NCBI RefSeq assembly: GCF_029953595.1
Contig: NZ_CP124535.1
Span: 3,579,001 to 3,643,000, forward strand
DNA length: 64,000 bases
From: Fuscovulum ytuae
GTDB lineage: Bacteria > Pseudomonadota > Alphaproteobacteria > Rhodobacterales > Rhodobacteraceae
Reading direction: 5' to 3'
In this document: positions 25,937 through 35,160 of the stretch, in pieces
Layout of the letters: every line of letters starts with the position of its first letter
Position numbering within the stretch: position 1 is the stretch's first letter
Position numbers and translations under genes: made by a program
The notes under the pieces: generated by a model
What the model was told of the DNA's origin: nothing
Databases searched by the model: none
What the model saw: only the letters and a program-made list of their open reading frames with translations

Positions 25937-27012
25937 GTCCGATCGCGCAGTCCTTTGCCGGAAAGCGGGTTCTGGTCACGGGCGATACCGGTTTCAAGGG
26001 GGCGTGGCTGGCCTTTTGGCTGCACCGTATGGGGGCCGAGGTCCACGGCCTTGCCCTGCCTGAAACGGGGCCAGAGACGTTGTTTGCGCGGTTAGACCTG
26101 CGCAGGATCATTTCGCATCAGGACGGCGATATTCGTGAGTCCGCGACCGTGGACCGCGTCTTTGATGAGGTCCGGCCCGAGGTGGTCTTGCACCTCGCTG
26201 CACAGGCCTTGGTTCGGCAAAGCTATCGTGATCCGGTGGAAAGCTTTTCGACCAATGTGATGGGGTCGATCCATGTCTGGGAGGCGGCGCGCCGCCATGC
26301 GGAAACGGTACGTGCCCTGATCAATGTGTCGTCCGACAAGTGCTATCAGAACAATGAATGGGTCTTTGCCTATCGCGAAACCGATAGGCTGGGTGGGCAT
26401 GACCCCTATAGCGCCTCAAAGGCCGCAGTAGAGGTGGCCTTTGAGGCGTGGTCCAAGTCGTTTTTGCAGGCGATCCCGACGCTTGGCTTTGCGTCGGTTC
26501 GTGCGGGGAATGTGATCGGCGGCGGGGATTTTTCCGAAGATCGTATCGTGCCGGACATTATCCGCGCATTGTCGGCAGATGCGCCCGTGGTGATGCGCAA
26601 TCCGCGTTCAACCCGCCCCTGGCAACATGTTCTTGAACCGCTGAGCGGGTATCTTACGCTGGCGGCGCGGTTCCTTGCCGATCCGGTGACGGATCGGGGC
26701 GTGTGGAATTTCAGCCCCGACATCGCGTCGAACCAACCGGTGGAGGCCTTCGTCCAATCGGCCATCCGTGCTTGGGGCAGTGGTCGGGCCGAAGCGCGGC
26801 CAGACCCAACGGCACCGCATGAGGCGGGGCTTTTGTCTTTGAATTCCGACAAGGCTTTCAAGCAGTTGGGGTGGCGTGCGGTCTGGGATTTCGACACGAG
26901 TGTCCGCCGAACGATGGATTGGTATGCCCATGTCTTGGGTGGGGGCGATGTGGCCGCGATCACGGCGGCGCAGATTGAGGATTACGAAAGGCAACGCGAA
27001 TGGCGCCCATGA
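25930..27012 (+). CDS. rfbG: CDP-glucose 4,6-dehydratase
   Basis: A 360-residue extended SDR enzyme that converts CDP-glucose to CDP-4-keto-6-deoxyglucose. It has the family-specific VTGDTGFKGAWLAFWL (NAD-binding GxxGxxG region) and the catalytic YSASKAAVE. The ATG at 25930 overlaps the end of rfbF; a GTG at 25921 is an alternative. The product is the branch point for CDP-linked deoxysugars. Confidence 0.95.
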   Translation: MVSPIAQSFAGKRVLVTGDTGFKGAWLAFWLHRMGAEVHGLALPETGPETLFARLDLRRIISHQDGDIRESATVDRVFDEVRPEVVLHLAAQALVRQSYRDPVESFSTNVMGSIHVWEAARRHAETVRALINVSSDKCYQNNEWVFAYRETDRLGGHDPYSASKAAVEVAFEAWSKSFLQAIPTLGFASVRAGNVIGGGDFSEDRIVPDIIRALSADAPVVMRNPRSTRPWQHVLEPLSGYLTLAARFLADPVTDRGVWNFSPDIASNQPVEAFVQSAIRAWGSGRAEARPDPTAPHEAGLLSLNSDKAFKQLGWRAVWDFDTSVRRTMDWYAHVLGGGDVAAITAAQIEDYERQREWRP

Positions 27013-27458
27013 TTGAAGGCGTGCGGATCGAACCGCGCAGGCAGATCGTCGATGAACGCGGCAAGATCATGCATATGCTGAAATCCACTGATGATGTGTT
27101 CCAGCAATTTGGAGAAATCTATTTCTCCGTCGTCAATCCGGGCGTGGTGAAGGCGTGGCACATCCACAAGAAGATGGTCTTGAATTACGCCGTTCCCTTT
27201 GGGGCGATCAAATTCGTGCTTTACGATGACCGCGAGGGTAGCCCGACGCGGGGCGTGTTGCAGGAAGTGTTTCTAGGCCCCGACAGCTATAGCCTTGTGA
27301 CTGTGCCGCCGATGGTGTGGAACGGATTCAAAGGGATCAGCACCACCCCGGCCATTGTGGCGAATTGCGCGTCCATCCCGCATGACCCGGATGAGATCAT
27401 GCGCTGCGATCCGTTCGACAACCATATCGGCTATGATTGGGCGCTAAAGCATCAATGA
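27000..27458 (+). CDS. RmlC-like sugar-nucleotide epimerase (cupin)
   Basis: A 152-residue cupin protein resembling dTDP-4-dehydrorhamnose 3,5-epimerases, slightly shorter than RmlC. Residues GVVKAWHIHKK give the HxH element, and PPMVWNGFKGIS the second cupin motif. It overlaps rfbG by 13 bp and the next gene by 4 bp. By context it should epimerise CDP-4-keto-6-deoxyglucose at C3, C5 or both. The exact specificity is not visible. Confidence 0.85.
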   Translation: MAPMIEGVRIEPRRQIVDERGKIMHMLKSTDDVFQQFGEIYFSVVNPGVVKAWHIHKKMVLNYAVPFGAIKFVLYDDREGSPTRGVLQEVFLGPDSYSLVTVPPMVWNGFKGISTTPAIVANCASIPHDPDEIMRCDPFDNHIGYDWALKHQ

Positions 27459-28399
27459 CGCGCGTCCTTGTCACTGGTGGGACCGGATATGTGGGCGCGC
27501 GCCTCGCCGCCGGTCTGGCCTGCCGCGCGGGGACAGAGGTGGTGGTCACGACCCGTAACACCCCGGCATGCTTGGATTATTTGCCCGATGCACGGGTGGT
27601 GCAGGTGGATTATGCCGATCCCACCACTTTGCGACCCGCAATGGAAGGAGTGGACTGCGTCTTCCACTTGGCCGCAGCGAATGAGATCGTCTGCGGGCAA
27701 AACCATCAGCGCGCTGTGCGGGACAATGTACTCGATGCGCTGAATGTGCTGGATGCCGCTGTGGAGGCGGGGGTGGGGCGGTTCGTCAACTTTTCGACCG
27801 CCCATGTCTATGGTGTGCTGGACGGGAGGATCACTGAGAACAGCCCCACGAACCCGATCCATCCCTACGCCATCACACATCTGGCCTTTGAACATTTCCT
27901 GCGCCTGCGGGACAGCCGGGGCGAGATTGAGGGTGTGAACATCCGCCTGAGCAATGCGGTCGGCGCACCACAGCACGCTGCGGTGGATCGCTGGACGCTG
28001 GTTGCCAATGATCTGTGCCGGATGGCGGTGACGTTGGGCGCGTTGCGGTTGAAATCGGATGGCACGCAAGGCCGTGATTTTGTTGCGCTTTCCGATGTGG
28101 TGCGCATTGCCATTGCGCTGGCCGAGGTGCCCCGGGATCGGCTTGGCGATGGGACTGTGAACCTGGGCAGCGGCCAGACGACGACGGTGGGTGATCTGGC
28201 GCGGATGGTGCAGGCGGCGTTTCGTGCGCGGACGGGGCGTGAGATTGCGATCCATCTCGGGCCAACCGCTGCCGCGACAGGCGCATCGCTGGAGTTTGCG
28301 GTTGATCGCCTGCAAGCGCTGGGCCTTGGTCCCAAGACTCCGCTGGAGGATGAGGTGGAAGCGCTGCTCTCTGCCTGTTTCCGTTTTTTCGCAGATTGA
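27455..28399 (+). CDS. NAD-dependent epimerase/reductase, SDR family, with YxxxH in place of YxxxK
   Basis: A 314-residue extended SDR protein. The nucleotide motif is TGGTGYVG (residues 7-14). The catalytic tyrosine lies in HPYAITHLAFE, where His142 stands in the position of the usual Lys. It starts with an ATGA overlap to the epimerase gene. As the last enzyme of the operon it probably reduces the 4-keto group of the epimerised CDP sugar, giving a CDP-6-deoxyhexose such as 6-deoxyaltrose or 6-deoxygulose. No RfbH-type 3-dehydrase is present, so a 3,6-dideoxy sugar is unlikely from this locus alone. Confidence 0.85.
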   Translation: MTRVLVTGGTGYVGARLAAGLACRAGTEVVVTTRNTPACLDYLPDARVVQVDYADPTTLRPAMEGVDCVFHLAAANEIVCGQNHQRAVRDNVLDALNVLDAAVEAGVGRFVNFSTAHVYGVLDGRITENSPTNPIHPYAITHLAFEHFLRLRDSRGEIEGVNIRLSNAVGAPQHAAVDRWTLVANDLCRMAVTLGALRLKSDGTQGRDFVALSDVVRIAIALAEVPRDRLGDGTVNLGSGQTTTVGDLARMVQAAFRARTGREIAIHLGPTAAATGASLEFAVDRLQALGLGPKTPLEDEVEALLSACFRFFAD

Positions 28400-28796
28400 C
28401 GAGCGGCGAGCGGCGCGGCCGTGGACACAGAGCCCGGTCTGATCTGGCCACGCCAAGCGCGACAACAGTCGAGATGCGCCTTGCCTGAGGCAGCAGTTTC
28501 GATCAATCAAATCAAGGGGATGGATGGTGCTGCAAGAGAGGATTGAATTCTGCGTATTGTTAATAAAAACAATGGGTTAAAGCGTGTTTTGTTACGATGT
28601 GACGACCTACTTTTTGTTACATCGACCGGCGATGGATAGACGCAAACTAAAGACGTGTGCGGTGTTTAACTTAAGGCGCCCGATCAAGTCCAACCGTGAA
28701 GAGTGACCATCAGAACCGTAACTTATCGTCTTCCTGATCATCTGGTCGGATGTTAGGCTCTCTCGCAGGGTATTGTTGTGGTCGACATAGGTGCAC
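28400..28796. other. AT-richer intergenic region, left edge of the defence island
   Basis: The 397 bp between the sugar operon and hsdR have lower GC than either side and no credible gene. It contains an inverted repeat ATTGTT-6-AACAAT at 28556-28573, two near-direct copies of TTTTGTTAC about 28 bp apart (28587 and 28611), and a 16-mer at 28692-28707 that recurs with one mismatch at the other end of the island. Confidence 0.55.
28692..28707 (+). repeat. Left copy of a 16-bp repeat flanking the island
   Basis: The sequence AACCGTGAAGAGTGAC is matched at 15 of 16 positions at 62082-62097, in the same orientation. Both copies lie in intergenic DNA at the edges of the accessory region. It may be a boundary or attachment remnant, or a shared regulator site; chance is not excluded. 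Confidence 0.3.
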
Positions 28797-31250
28797 ATGG
28801 ACGAGAGGTCCCATTCAGAACGAGACATTTGCACGAAGGCAATCACTCCGGCGATCGTGGCGGCAGGGTGGGATATTCAGTCCCAGGTTAGCGAAGAGGT
28901 CAGCTTCACCAAGGGCCGGATCATTGTTCGCGGCAAGCTCGTCAGTCGCGGCAAGGGCAAACGGGCGGACTACATCCTATCAGCAAAGCCCAACTTACGT
29001 CTTGCAGTCATAGAGGCCAAGGACCCGTCTCATTCTGTCGGTGACGGGATACAGCAGGCGTTGGAGTATGCAGAAACGCTGAATTTACCTTTCGCTTTTT
29101 CTTCGAACGGAAGTGGCTTCATCTTTCATGATCGAACGGGCCAGACCGCGCCGCGCGAGCGTTTCATAACGTTGGACCAGTTTCCGACGCCGGCGGAACT
29201 CTGGCAGCGCTATTGCTTATGGCGAGGTCTGCGCAGTGAGGCACAGGCTGTTGCAGGGCAGGACTATCATGACGATGGCAGCGGGAAGGTGCCTCGTTAT
29301 TACCAAATCAACGCAGTGAATGCCGCAGTTGAGGCTATCGCAAAGGGCCAAGATCGTATCCTTCTGGTGATGGCGACCGGCACTGGAAAGACCTACACGG
29401 CATTCCAGATCATCTGGCGGTTTCGACAGGCTTATCCCGGAAAGCGAGTTCTCTTCCTCGCGGATCGAAACGTTCTGATCGATCAGACAATGGTCAACGA
29501 TTTCCGGCCTTTCACTGGCTTGATGGCCAAGCTCTCGACGCAGGCGAAGACTATTGAACGTGCCGACGGAACCGAGGTGGACATACCCCTCGGTCTCGAC
29601 CGAAAGCGGAGGATCGACCCGTCCTATGAGATCTACCTTGGCCTCTATCAGGCGATCACTGGGCCCGAAGAAAAGCAAAAGATCTATCGAGAGTTCTCGA
29701 AGGACTTTTTCGACCTGATCATCATCGATGAATGCCACCGGGGCAGCGCGGCTGATGACTCGGCATGGCGGGAAATTCTCGACCATTTCTCGGGTGCCGT
29801 GCAGGTTGGTATGACGGCGACACCAAAGGAGACGGAATACGCATCCAACATCGCCTATTTTGGCGAACCGGTTTTCAGCTATACCCTCAAGCAAGGCATT
29901 CGGGACGGCTTTCTTGCCCCCTATAAGGTGGTCAAGGTTCACATCGACCGGGACGTTCAGGGCTACCGGCCCGAGCAGGGAACGGTTGATCGCGACGGGA
30001 ACGCAGTCGAGGACCGCATCTACAACAATAAGGATTTCGACCGAAATCTGGTCATCGATGATCGAACAAAGCTAGTCGCTAAGAAAGTCACCGAGTTCCT
30101 GAAGGAGAGCGGTGACCGAATGGCGAAGACGATCGTGTTCTGCGTTGATCAGGAGCACGCGGCGAGGATGCGGCTGGCTCTGGTGAACGAGAATGCCGAT
30201 CTCGTTGAAAAGAACCCCCGCTACGTCATGCGCATAACCGGGAACGACAAGGAGGGGCTCGATCAGCTGGGGAACTTCATCGATCCCGAGGTCTCACATC
30301 CGGTCATCGTGACGACGTCCCGGCTTCTTTCGACAGGTGTGGATGCGCAGACCTGCCGTCTGATCGTTCTCGATCGCGAGGTGGGTTCCATGACCGAATT
30401 CAAACAGATTGTCGGGCGCGGGACGCGTGTTCACGAAGACAGTCAGAAGTTCTATTTCACCTTGATGGATTTTCGTGGCGCGTCGAACCACTTTGCAGAC
30501 CCGGACTTCGACGGTGAACCCGTGCAGGTCTACACACCGTCAGGTTCTGATCCGATCGTTCCCCCGGAAGAAGAGCCGCAGAATGGTGGCGACGAAGGAG
30601 CCGGCTCTGAAACAGGTGGCGATGAGACCATTCTGGTAAATCCTATCGATCCGATGTTCGGGTCCAGCGGCGGTGAACCGCAGCGCAAGATCTACGTCGA
30701 TGGCGTCAGCGTCGCCATCATTGCAGAGCGTGTCGAATACCTCGACGAAGACGGCAAGCTGATCACCGAATCTCTGCGGGACTATACGAAGAAACGGGTC
30801 CGTCGGCAGTTTGCAAGCCTTGACGACTTCCTGAAGCGTTGGAAATCGGAGGCGAAGAAAAAGGCCGTTCTTGCGGAGCTAGAGGCCGAAGGCTTGCCGA
30901 TCGAACAGGTCGCAGAAGAGCTTGGGAAGGATCTAGATCCGTTCGATCTGATCTGCCATGTCGTCTTCGACGCAAAGCCCCTGACGCGGAAAGAACGCGC
31001 AGATGGGGTGAAGAAGCGGGACGTATTCACGAAGTATGGACCAACCGCGCGTGCGGTGCTGGAAGCGCTTCTCGACAAATATGCCAATGATGGCCTGCTA
31101 GACTTTGACGACCCGAAGATCCTGAAAATAAACCCATTCGCCCATATGGGAACTGACATTGAGTTGATGCGCGCCTTCGGCAAGAAGCAGGACTACCTCA
31201 AGGCCATGCAAGACTTACAGGCTGCAATTTATGAAGAAGGTGTTGCTTGA
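28797..31250 (+). CDS. hsdR: Type I restriction enzyme, R (endonuclease/translocase) subunit
   Basis: An 817-residue motor-nuclease subunit of the EcoEI-like type. The PD-(D/E)xK nuclease lies at residues 58-75 (Asp58, then VIEAKD with Glu73 and Lys75). The SF2 helicase part has Walker A MATGTGKT at 192-199, DECHRG, GMTATP and IVGRGTR. A C-terminal domain follows for binding the methylase. The ATG at 28797 is used; a GTG at 28791 is the alternative. The stop overlaps the start of the next gene (TGATG), so an unknown gene is inserted in the operon before hsdM. Confidence 0.95.
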   Translation: MDERSHSERDICTKAITPAIVAAGWDIQSQVSEEVSFTKGRIIVRGKLVSRGKGKRADYILSAKPNLRLAVIEAKDPSHSVGDGIQQALEYAETLNLPFAFSSNGSGFIFHDRTGQTAPRERFITLDQFPTPAELWQRYCLWRGLRSEAQAVAGQDYHDDGSGKVPRYYQINAVNAAVEAIAKGQDRILLVMATGTGKTYTAFQIIWRFRQAYPGKRVLFLADRNVLIDQTMVNDFRPFTGLMAKLSTQAKTIERADGTEVDIPLGLDRKRRIDPSYEIYLGLYQAITGPEEKQKIYREFSKDFFDLIIIDECHRGSAADDSAWREILDHFSGAVQVGMTATPKETEYASNIAYFGEPVFSYTLKQGIRDGFLAPYKVVKVHIDRDVQGYRPEQGTVDRDGNAVEDRIYNNKDFDRNLVIDDRTKLVAKKVTEFLKESGDRMAKTIVFCVDQEHAARMRLALVNENADLVEKNPRYVMRITGNDKEGLDQLGNFIDPEVSHPVIVTTSRLLSTGVDAQTCRLIVLDREVGSMTEFKQIVGRGTRVHEDSQKFYFTLMDFRGASNHFADPDFDGEPVQVYTPSGSDPIVPPEEEPQNGGDEGAGSETGGDETILVNPIDPMFGSSGGEPQRKIYVDGVSVAIIAERVEYLDEDGKLITESLRDYTKKRVRRQFASLDDFLKRWKSEAKKKAVLAELEAEGLPIEQVAEELGKDLDPFDLICHVVFDAKPLTRKERADGVKKRDVFTKYGPTARAVLEALLDKYANDGLLDFDDPKILKINPFAHMGTDIELMRAFGKKQDYLKAMQDLQAAIYEEGVA

Positions 31251-31969
31251 TGCGCAGAAAACCCTCGGAAAGAACACTTCGCATCACAATGAAGTTTATC
31301 GATGGCCATTGGGAGATGAGATCGGGCGGGCAGGTGCCTGTTCGGAACGGGACGACCGCCGAAATGATCGTGCCTCAGAAAGCAATAGCTGACAAACGCT
31401 TCATCGAGTCGATGCGACAGCCCGACCTACTTCAAATCCTACCGGAAGCGAGCACCCTTTACGCCTATGTAGTCATAAAAAAGGAAAATCAGCCAAGCGA
31501 CGCTTTGATGTCGAAGCTTATTCGTTGGCCACAGGTGCGAGAGCGCGTCGCACTTAAGTTTCTAGATAACTGGAGCACCGGTGAACTGTGCTTATTTCCG
31601 GTGAAGCTGGGCCCGCAAAATTCCAAAACACCGATGAGAAACAGTCCGCAAGCAGGAGGGTTGTGGCTACGCATCCGCGGACGAGATGCTTCTGGCCTTG
31701 TTTCTTCTCAGATATGCTTGCCGGAAGAAGTGACAACACGGAAAGTCTATAGCCTGAATACTGCCTTTACACGTCTTTCCGAGACATACGAACCGTGGAG
31801 GGACTCCCATACGGGCAACGTTTACGAGCGCTTCTTGTATGAAGAAACTGATGAGAAGCTCTACCCCCTAGATCTCTTTCGAGATCAAGCTTTGGCACAA
31901 CAAGAACAAAAGATTGCATACGCTCTCTGGAAGAACTTTCTGGTCAAAACGGCGCCTACGACAAAGTAA
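31250..31969 (+). CDS. Unknown protein encoded between hsdR and hsdM
   Basis: I do not recognise this 239-residue protein. It has no membrane segment and looks like a soluble mixed alpha/beta protein, with a Lys/Glu-rich C-terminal helix (LFRDQALAQQEQKIAYALW). It is translationally coupled to hsdR through a TGATG overlap and ends 11 bp before hsdM, so it is a true member of the restriction operon. Its GC content is visibly lower than that of hsdM and hsdS, suggesting separate acquisition. An accessory or anti-toxicity role for the restriction complex, or an independent defence function, are both possible. Confidence 0.75.
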   Translation: MRRKPSERTLRITMKFIDGHWEMRSGGQVPVRNGTTAEMIVPQKAIADKRFIESMRQPDLLQILPEASTLYAYVVIKKENQPSDALMSKLIRWPQVRERVALKFLDNWSTGELCLFPVKLGPQNSKTPMRNSPQAGGLWLRIRGRDASGLVSSQICLPEEVTTRKVYSLNTAFTRLSETYEPWRDSHTGNVYERFLYEETDEKLYPLDLFRDQALAQQEQKIAYALWKNFLVKTAPTTK

Positions 31970-31980
31970 GAAGAGAAAAA

Positions 31981-33426
31981 ATGTCCGTCCGCACCCTCGT
32001 CAAATCCATCCAGGACATCATGCGCAAGGACACCGGCGTCGACGGAGATGCGCAGCGTGTGAGCCAGTTATGCTGGATGTTCTTCCTCAAGATCATGGAT
32101 GATCAGGACGAAGCGCTAGAGTTCACCCGCGACGCTTACACCTCACCGATCCCCGATCATCTTCAGTGGCGTAATTGGGCGGCGGACCCGGAAGGGATCA
32201 CGGGCGAGGCGCTGCTGAACTTTGTGAACGATGAGCTCTTCCCCGGTCTGAAACGCCTCCCCGGCAGCACGCCGCGGGCAAGGGTCATCCGCGATGTGTT
32301 CGAGGATGCCTACAACTACATGAAGTCCGGCCAGCTGCTGCGGCAGATCGTGAACAAGATCAACGAGGTGGACTTCAACAACCTCACCGAACGCCAGCAC
32401 TTCGGCGACATCTATGAACAGCTTCTGAACGACCTGCAGAACGCCGGAAACGCGGGCGAATACTACACACCCCGCGCCGTCACTGCCTTCATGGTGCAGC
32501 AGATTGACCCCAAACCGGGCGAGATCCTGATGGACCCGGCCTGCGGGACCGGCGGCTTTCTGACCTGCGCAATGCGCCATATGCGCGACCGCTACATCAA
32601 ACGGCCGGACCAAGAGGACGCGATGCAGGCCGCCCTGCGCGCGGTGGAGAAGAAACCGCTGCCCCACATGCTCTGCGTTACGAACATGCTGCTGAACGGG
32701 GTGGAAGAGCCGCACTTCGTCCGCCACGACAACACGCTCGCCCGTCCTCTGATCAGCTGGACCAAGGATGAACGGGTCGACATCATCCTCACCAACCCGC
32801 CGTTTGGCGGTAAGGAAGAGGATGGGATCGAGAACAACTTCCCGACCTTCCGCACGCGCGAGACGGCTGACCTCTTCCTCGCCCTGATCATCCGCCTGCT
32901 GAAACCCGGCGGCCGCGCCGCAGTGGTGCTGCCCGACGGATCGCTGTTTGGCGAAGGCATCAAGACCCGGCTCAAGGAACACCTGATGGAGGAGTGCAAT
33001 CTCCACACCATCGTCCGCCTGCCGAACTCGGTCTTCAAACCCTACGCTTCCATCGGCACGAACCTGCTGTTCTTCGAAAAGGGCGGCCCGACGACCGAGA
33101 CGTGGTTCTGGGAACATCGCGTGCCAGAGGGGCAGAAAGCCTATTCCATGACCAAGCCAATCCGGCTGGAGCATCTGGCCGACTGCGCCGCATGGTGGGG
33201 CGGGGCCGGGCGTGACGGGCGGGTCGAAGGCCCGCAGGCTTGGCGTGTCACGGCGGATGAGGTGAAGGCGCGGGGCTACAACCTCGACTTCAAGAACCCC
33301 CACGCCGTGGAGGAAGATCTGGGCGATCCCGAACACCTGCTCGCCGCGCTGGAGGGGGCCGAGGCAGAGGTGGCGGCGATCCGCGATCAGCTGAAGGCGA
33401 TCCTGACCGAGGCGCTGGCGCGATGA
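31981..33426 (+). CDS. hsdM: Type I DNA methyltransferase, M subunit
   Basis: A 481-residue adenine-N6 methylase. It has an N-terminal helical domain, then the AdoMet motif DPACGTGGFL at about residue 185 and the catalytic NPPFGG at about 272. It protects host DNA and forms the core of the restriction complex with HsdS and HsdR. It overlaps hsdS by 4 bp. Confidence 0.96.
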   Translation: MSVRTLVKSIQDIMRKDTGVDGDAQRVSQLCWMFFLKIMDDQDEALEFTRDAYTSPIPDHLQWRNWAADPEGITGEALLNFVNDELFPGLKRLPGSTPRARVIRDVFEDAYNYMKSGQLLRQIVNKINEVDFNNLTERQHFGDIYEQLLNDLQNAGNAGEYYTPRAVTAFMVQQIDPKPGEILMDPACGTGGFLTCAMRHMRDRYIKRPDQEDAMQAALRAVEKKPLPHMLCVTNMLLNGVEEPHFVRHDNTLARPLISWTKDERVDIILTNPPFGGKEEDGIENNFPTFRTRETADLFLALIIRLLKPGGRAAVVLPDGSLFGEGIKTRLKEHLMEECNLHTIVRLPNSVFKPYASIGTNLLFFEKGGPTTETWFWEHRVPEGQKAYSMTKPIRLEHLADCAAWWGGAGRDGRVEGPQAWRVTADEVKARGYNLDFKNPHAVEEDLGDPEHLLAALEGAEAEVAAIRDQLKAILTEALAR

Positions 33427-35150
33427 AGGACACTCCCTTCACCGAGGCGCGGCTTCTGTCACTTTATGACCGCGTGGCCGAGGCAGAGGATGCCATCCCC
33501 CGCTTGCGCCGCTTCGTGCTGGATCTGGCGGTGCGCGGGAAGCTGGTTCGGCAGGACGCTGGGGATGAGCCTGCGTCGGTGCTGTTGGAGCGGATCGAGA
33601 CGGAGAAGGCGCTGCTAGTTAAGGCGCGAGCCATCAAGAAGACGGAACTTCCAGACATCACGAAGGGTGACGAACCCTACAAGATTCCGAGGAATTGGTC
33701 ATGGACGCGATTGGGCACAATTGGTGACTGGGGTGCTGGATCAACACCTCCTCGTGGGAACCCCGATCTATTTGGGGGCGGGATTACATGGCTTAAATCC
33801 GGTGAACTGAACGACAACACCGAGCTTGTCGGCTCAGAAGAGACCGTATCGGAGTATGCGGTCACGACGGGATCGTTCCGGCTGAACAAACCCGGCGATG
33901 TTCTGATTGCGATGTATGGAGCCACTATAGGCAAGCTTGCAATTCTCGCAGAGAACGCGGTGACCAACCAAGCAGTGTGCGGATGCACTCCGTTCAAGGG
34001 CGTCCACAACCGCTTCTTGTATTTGTTCCTCCTGTCTTATCGGGCGAACTTTCACGCTGCGAGCGAGGGGGGAGCGCAGCCCAATATCTCGAAGGTCAAG
34101 ATCGTCAACACGCCCCTTCCCCTCCCCCCACTCGCCGAGCAACACCGCATCGTGGCGAAGGTAGAGGAACTGATGGCCCTGCTCGACCGGCTGGAGGCCG
34201 CGCGGGCGGCGCGGGAAGAGGCACGCACCCGCCTGACCGCCGCCACCCTCTCGCGCCTGACCGAGGCCGACAGCGACACCCCCACCGCCGCCCGCTTCGC
34301 CCTGCAAACCCTCCCCGCCCTGACCACCCGCCCCGACCAGATCAAAACCCTCCGCCAAACCATCCTGAACCTCGCCGTGCGCGGGAAGCTGGTGGTGCAG
34401 GATGCCGGGGATGAGCCTGCGTCGGTGCTGGTGGAGCGGATCGGAGATATTCGTAAGGGGCGTGTCGCGGCGGGCGAGTTGAAGAAACCGAAGGAAACCT
34501 CGCCGATCGCCCCAACCGACTGCCTATTCTCAATACCCACACCATGGGCGTGGGCGATGGCAGATACCTTATGGGATTTTGAGAACGGAGATAGAAGCGC
34601 AAACTACCCGTCTCGTGACCAATTGGTCGAGACGGGAATCCCATTCATTAATGCGGGACACCTCGACGGCGGTCGCGTCAGCTTAGTGGGCATGAATTTC
34701 ATTACTGTAGAGAAGTTCAAGTCCTTGGCTGGCGGCAAGCTTCGACAGGGCGACCAACTTTATTGCCTTCGCGGTTCTCTCGGCAAGCATGCAGTTTTCG
34801 ACTATCAAACCGACGCGGCAATTGCTTCGTCATTGGTCATTTTGCGACCAGTCTTACGGGCATGCGTTCCTTATCTTGCTTGCTTCTTGGACAGCGACGC
34901 CGCGCAAGTTCAACTTCGCCGCTTCGATAACGGTTCAGCGCAACCGAATTTGTCATCCGCTAATCTACGCCGCTTCATCGTGCCTCTCCCCCCCCTCGCC
35001 GAACAACAGCGCATCGTCGCCAAAGTCGACGAACTTATGTCCCTCTGCGACCGCCTCGAACGCGCCCTACAAGACGCCACCACCACCCGCGCCCGCCTCC
35101 TCGACGCCACCCTCCGCGAGGCGCTGGCAGGCGCGCAGGAGGCGGCATGA
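33423..35150 (+). CDS. hsdS: Type I restriction specificity subunit
   Basis: A 575-residue DNA-recognition subunit with two target-recognition domains (about 80-245 and 365-530). Each is preceded by a conserved helix reading LAVRGKLV.QDAGDEPASVL and followed by PLPPLAEQ.RIVAKV. Two complete domains predict a bipartite recognition sequence. The two conserved blocks are nearly identical in DNA as well, which can promote domain swapping. Target domains are lower in GC than the conserved blocks. It follows hsdM with an ATGA overlap. Confidence 0.95.
   Translation: MKDTPFTEARLLSLYDRVAEAEDAIPRLRRFVLDLAVRGKLVRQDAGDEPASVLLERIETEKALLVKARAIKKTELPDITKGDEPYKIPRNWSWTRLGTIGDWGAGSTPPRGNPDLFGGGITWLKSGELNDNTELVGSEETVSEYAVTTGSFRLNKPGDVLIAMYGATIGKLAILAENAVTNQAVCGCTPFKGVHNRFLYLFLLSYRANFHAASEGGAQPNISKVKIVNTPLPLPPLAEQHRIVAKVEELMALLDRLEAARAAREEARTRLTAATLSRLTEADSDTPTAARFALQTLPALTTRPDQIKTLRQTILNLAVRGKLVVQDAGDEPASVLVERIGDIRKGRVAAGELKKPKETSPIAPTDCLFSIPTPWAWAMADTLWDFENGDRSANYPSRDQLVETGIPFINAGHLDGGRVSLVGMNFITVEKFKSLAGGKLRQGDQLYCLRGSLGKHAVFDYQTDAAIASSLVILRPVLRACVPYLACFLDSDAAQVQLRRFDNGSAQPNLSSANLRRFIVPLPPLAEQQRIVAKVDELMSLCDRLERALQDATTTRARLLDATLREALAGAQEAA
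33531..33598 (+). repeat. Direct repeat inside hsdS, copy 1
   Basis: This 68-bp block recurs at 34377-34444 with about seven mismatches. Both encode the LAVRGKLV...ERI segment before a target-recognition domain. It is the typical internal symmetry of HsdS and a possible site of recombination. Confidence 0.8.
34377..34444 (+). repeat. Direct repeat inside hsdS, copy 2
   Basis: Second copy of the 68-bp block at 33531-33598, in the same orientation, 846 bp apart. Unequal exchange between the copies would remove one target-recognition domain. Confidence 0.8.
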
Positions 35151-35160
35151 TGACCGAGTT

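Noticed and set aside
28607-28846. A 79-codon minus-strand frame before hsdR
   Set aside because: No ribosome site, no recognisable motif, and it overlaps the hsdR start region.
34789-35160. Upstream part of the open frame leading into the 254-residue gene after hsdS
   Set aside because: It lies inside hsdS in another frame and reads as an antisense-like shadow, so the gene is started at 35161.
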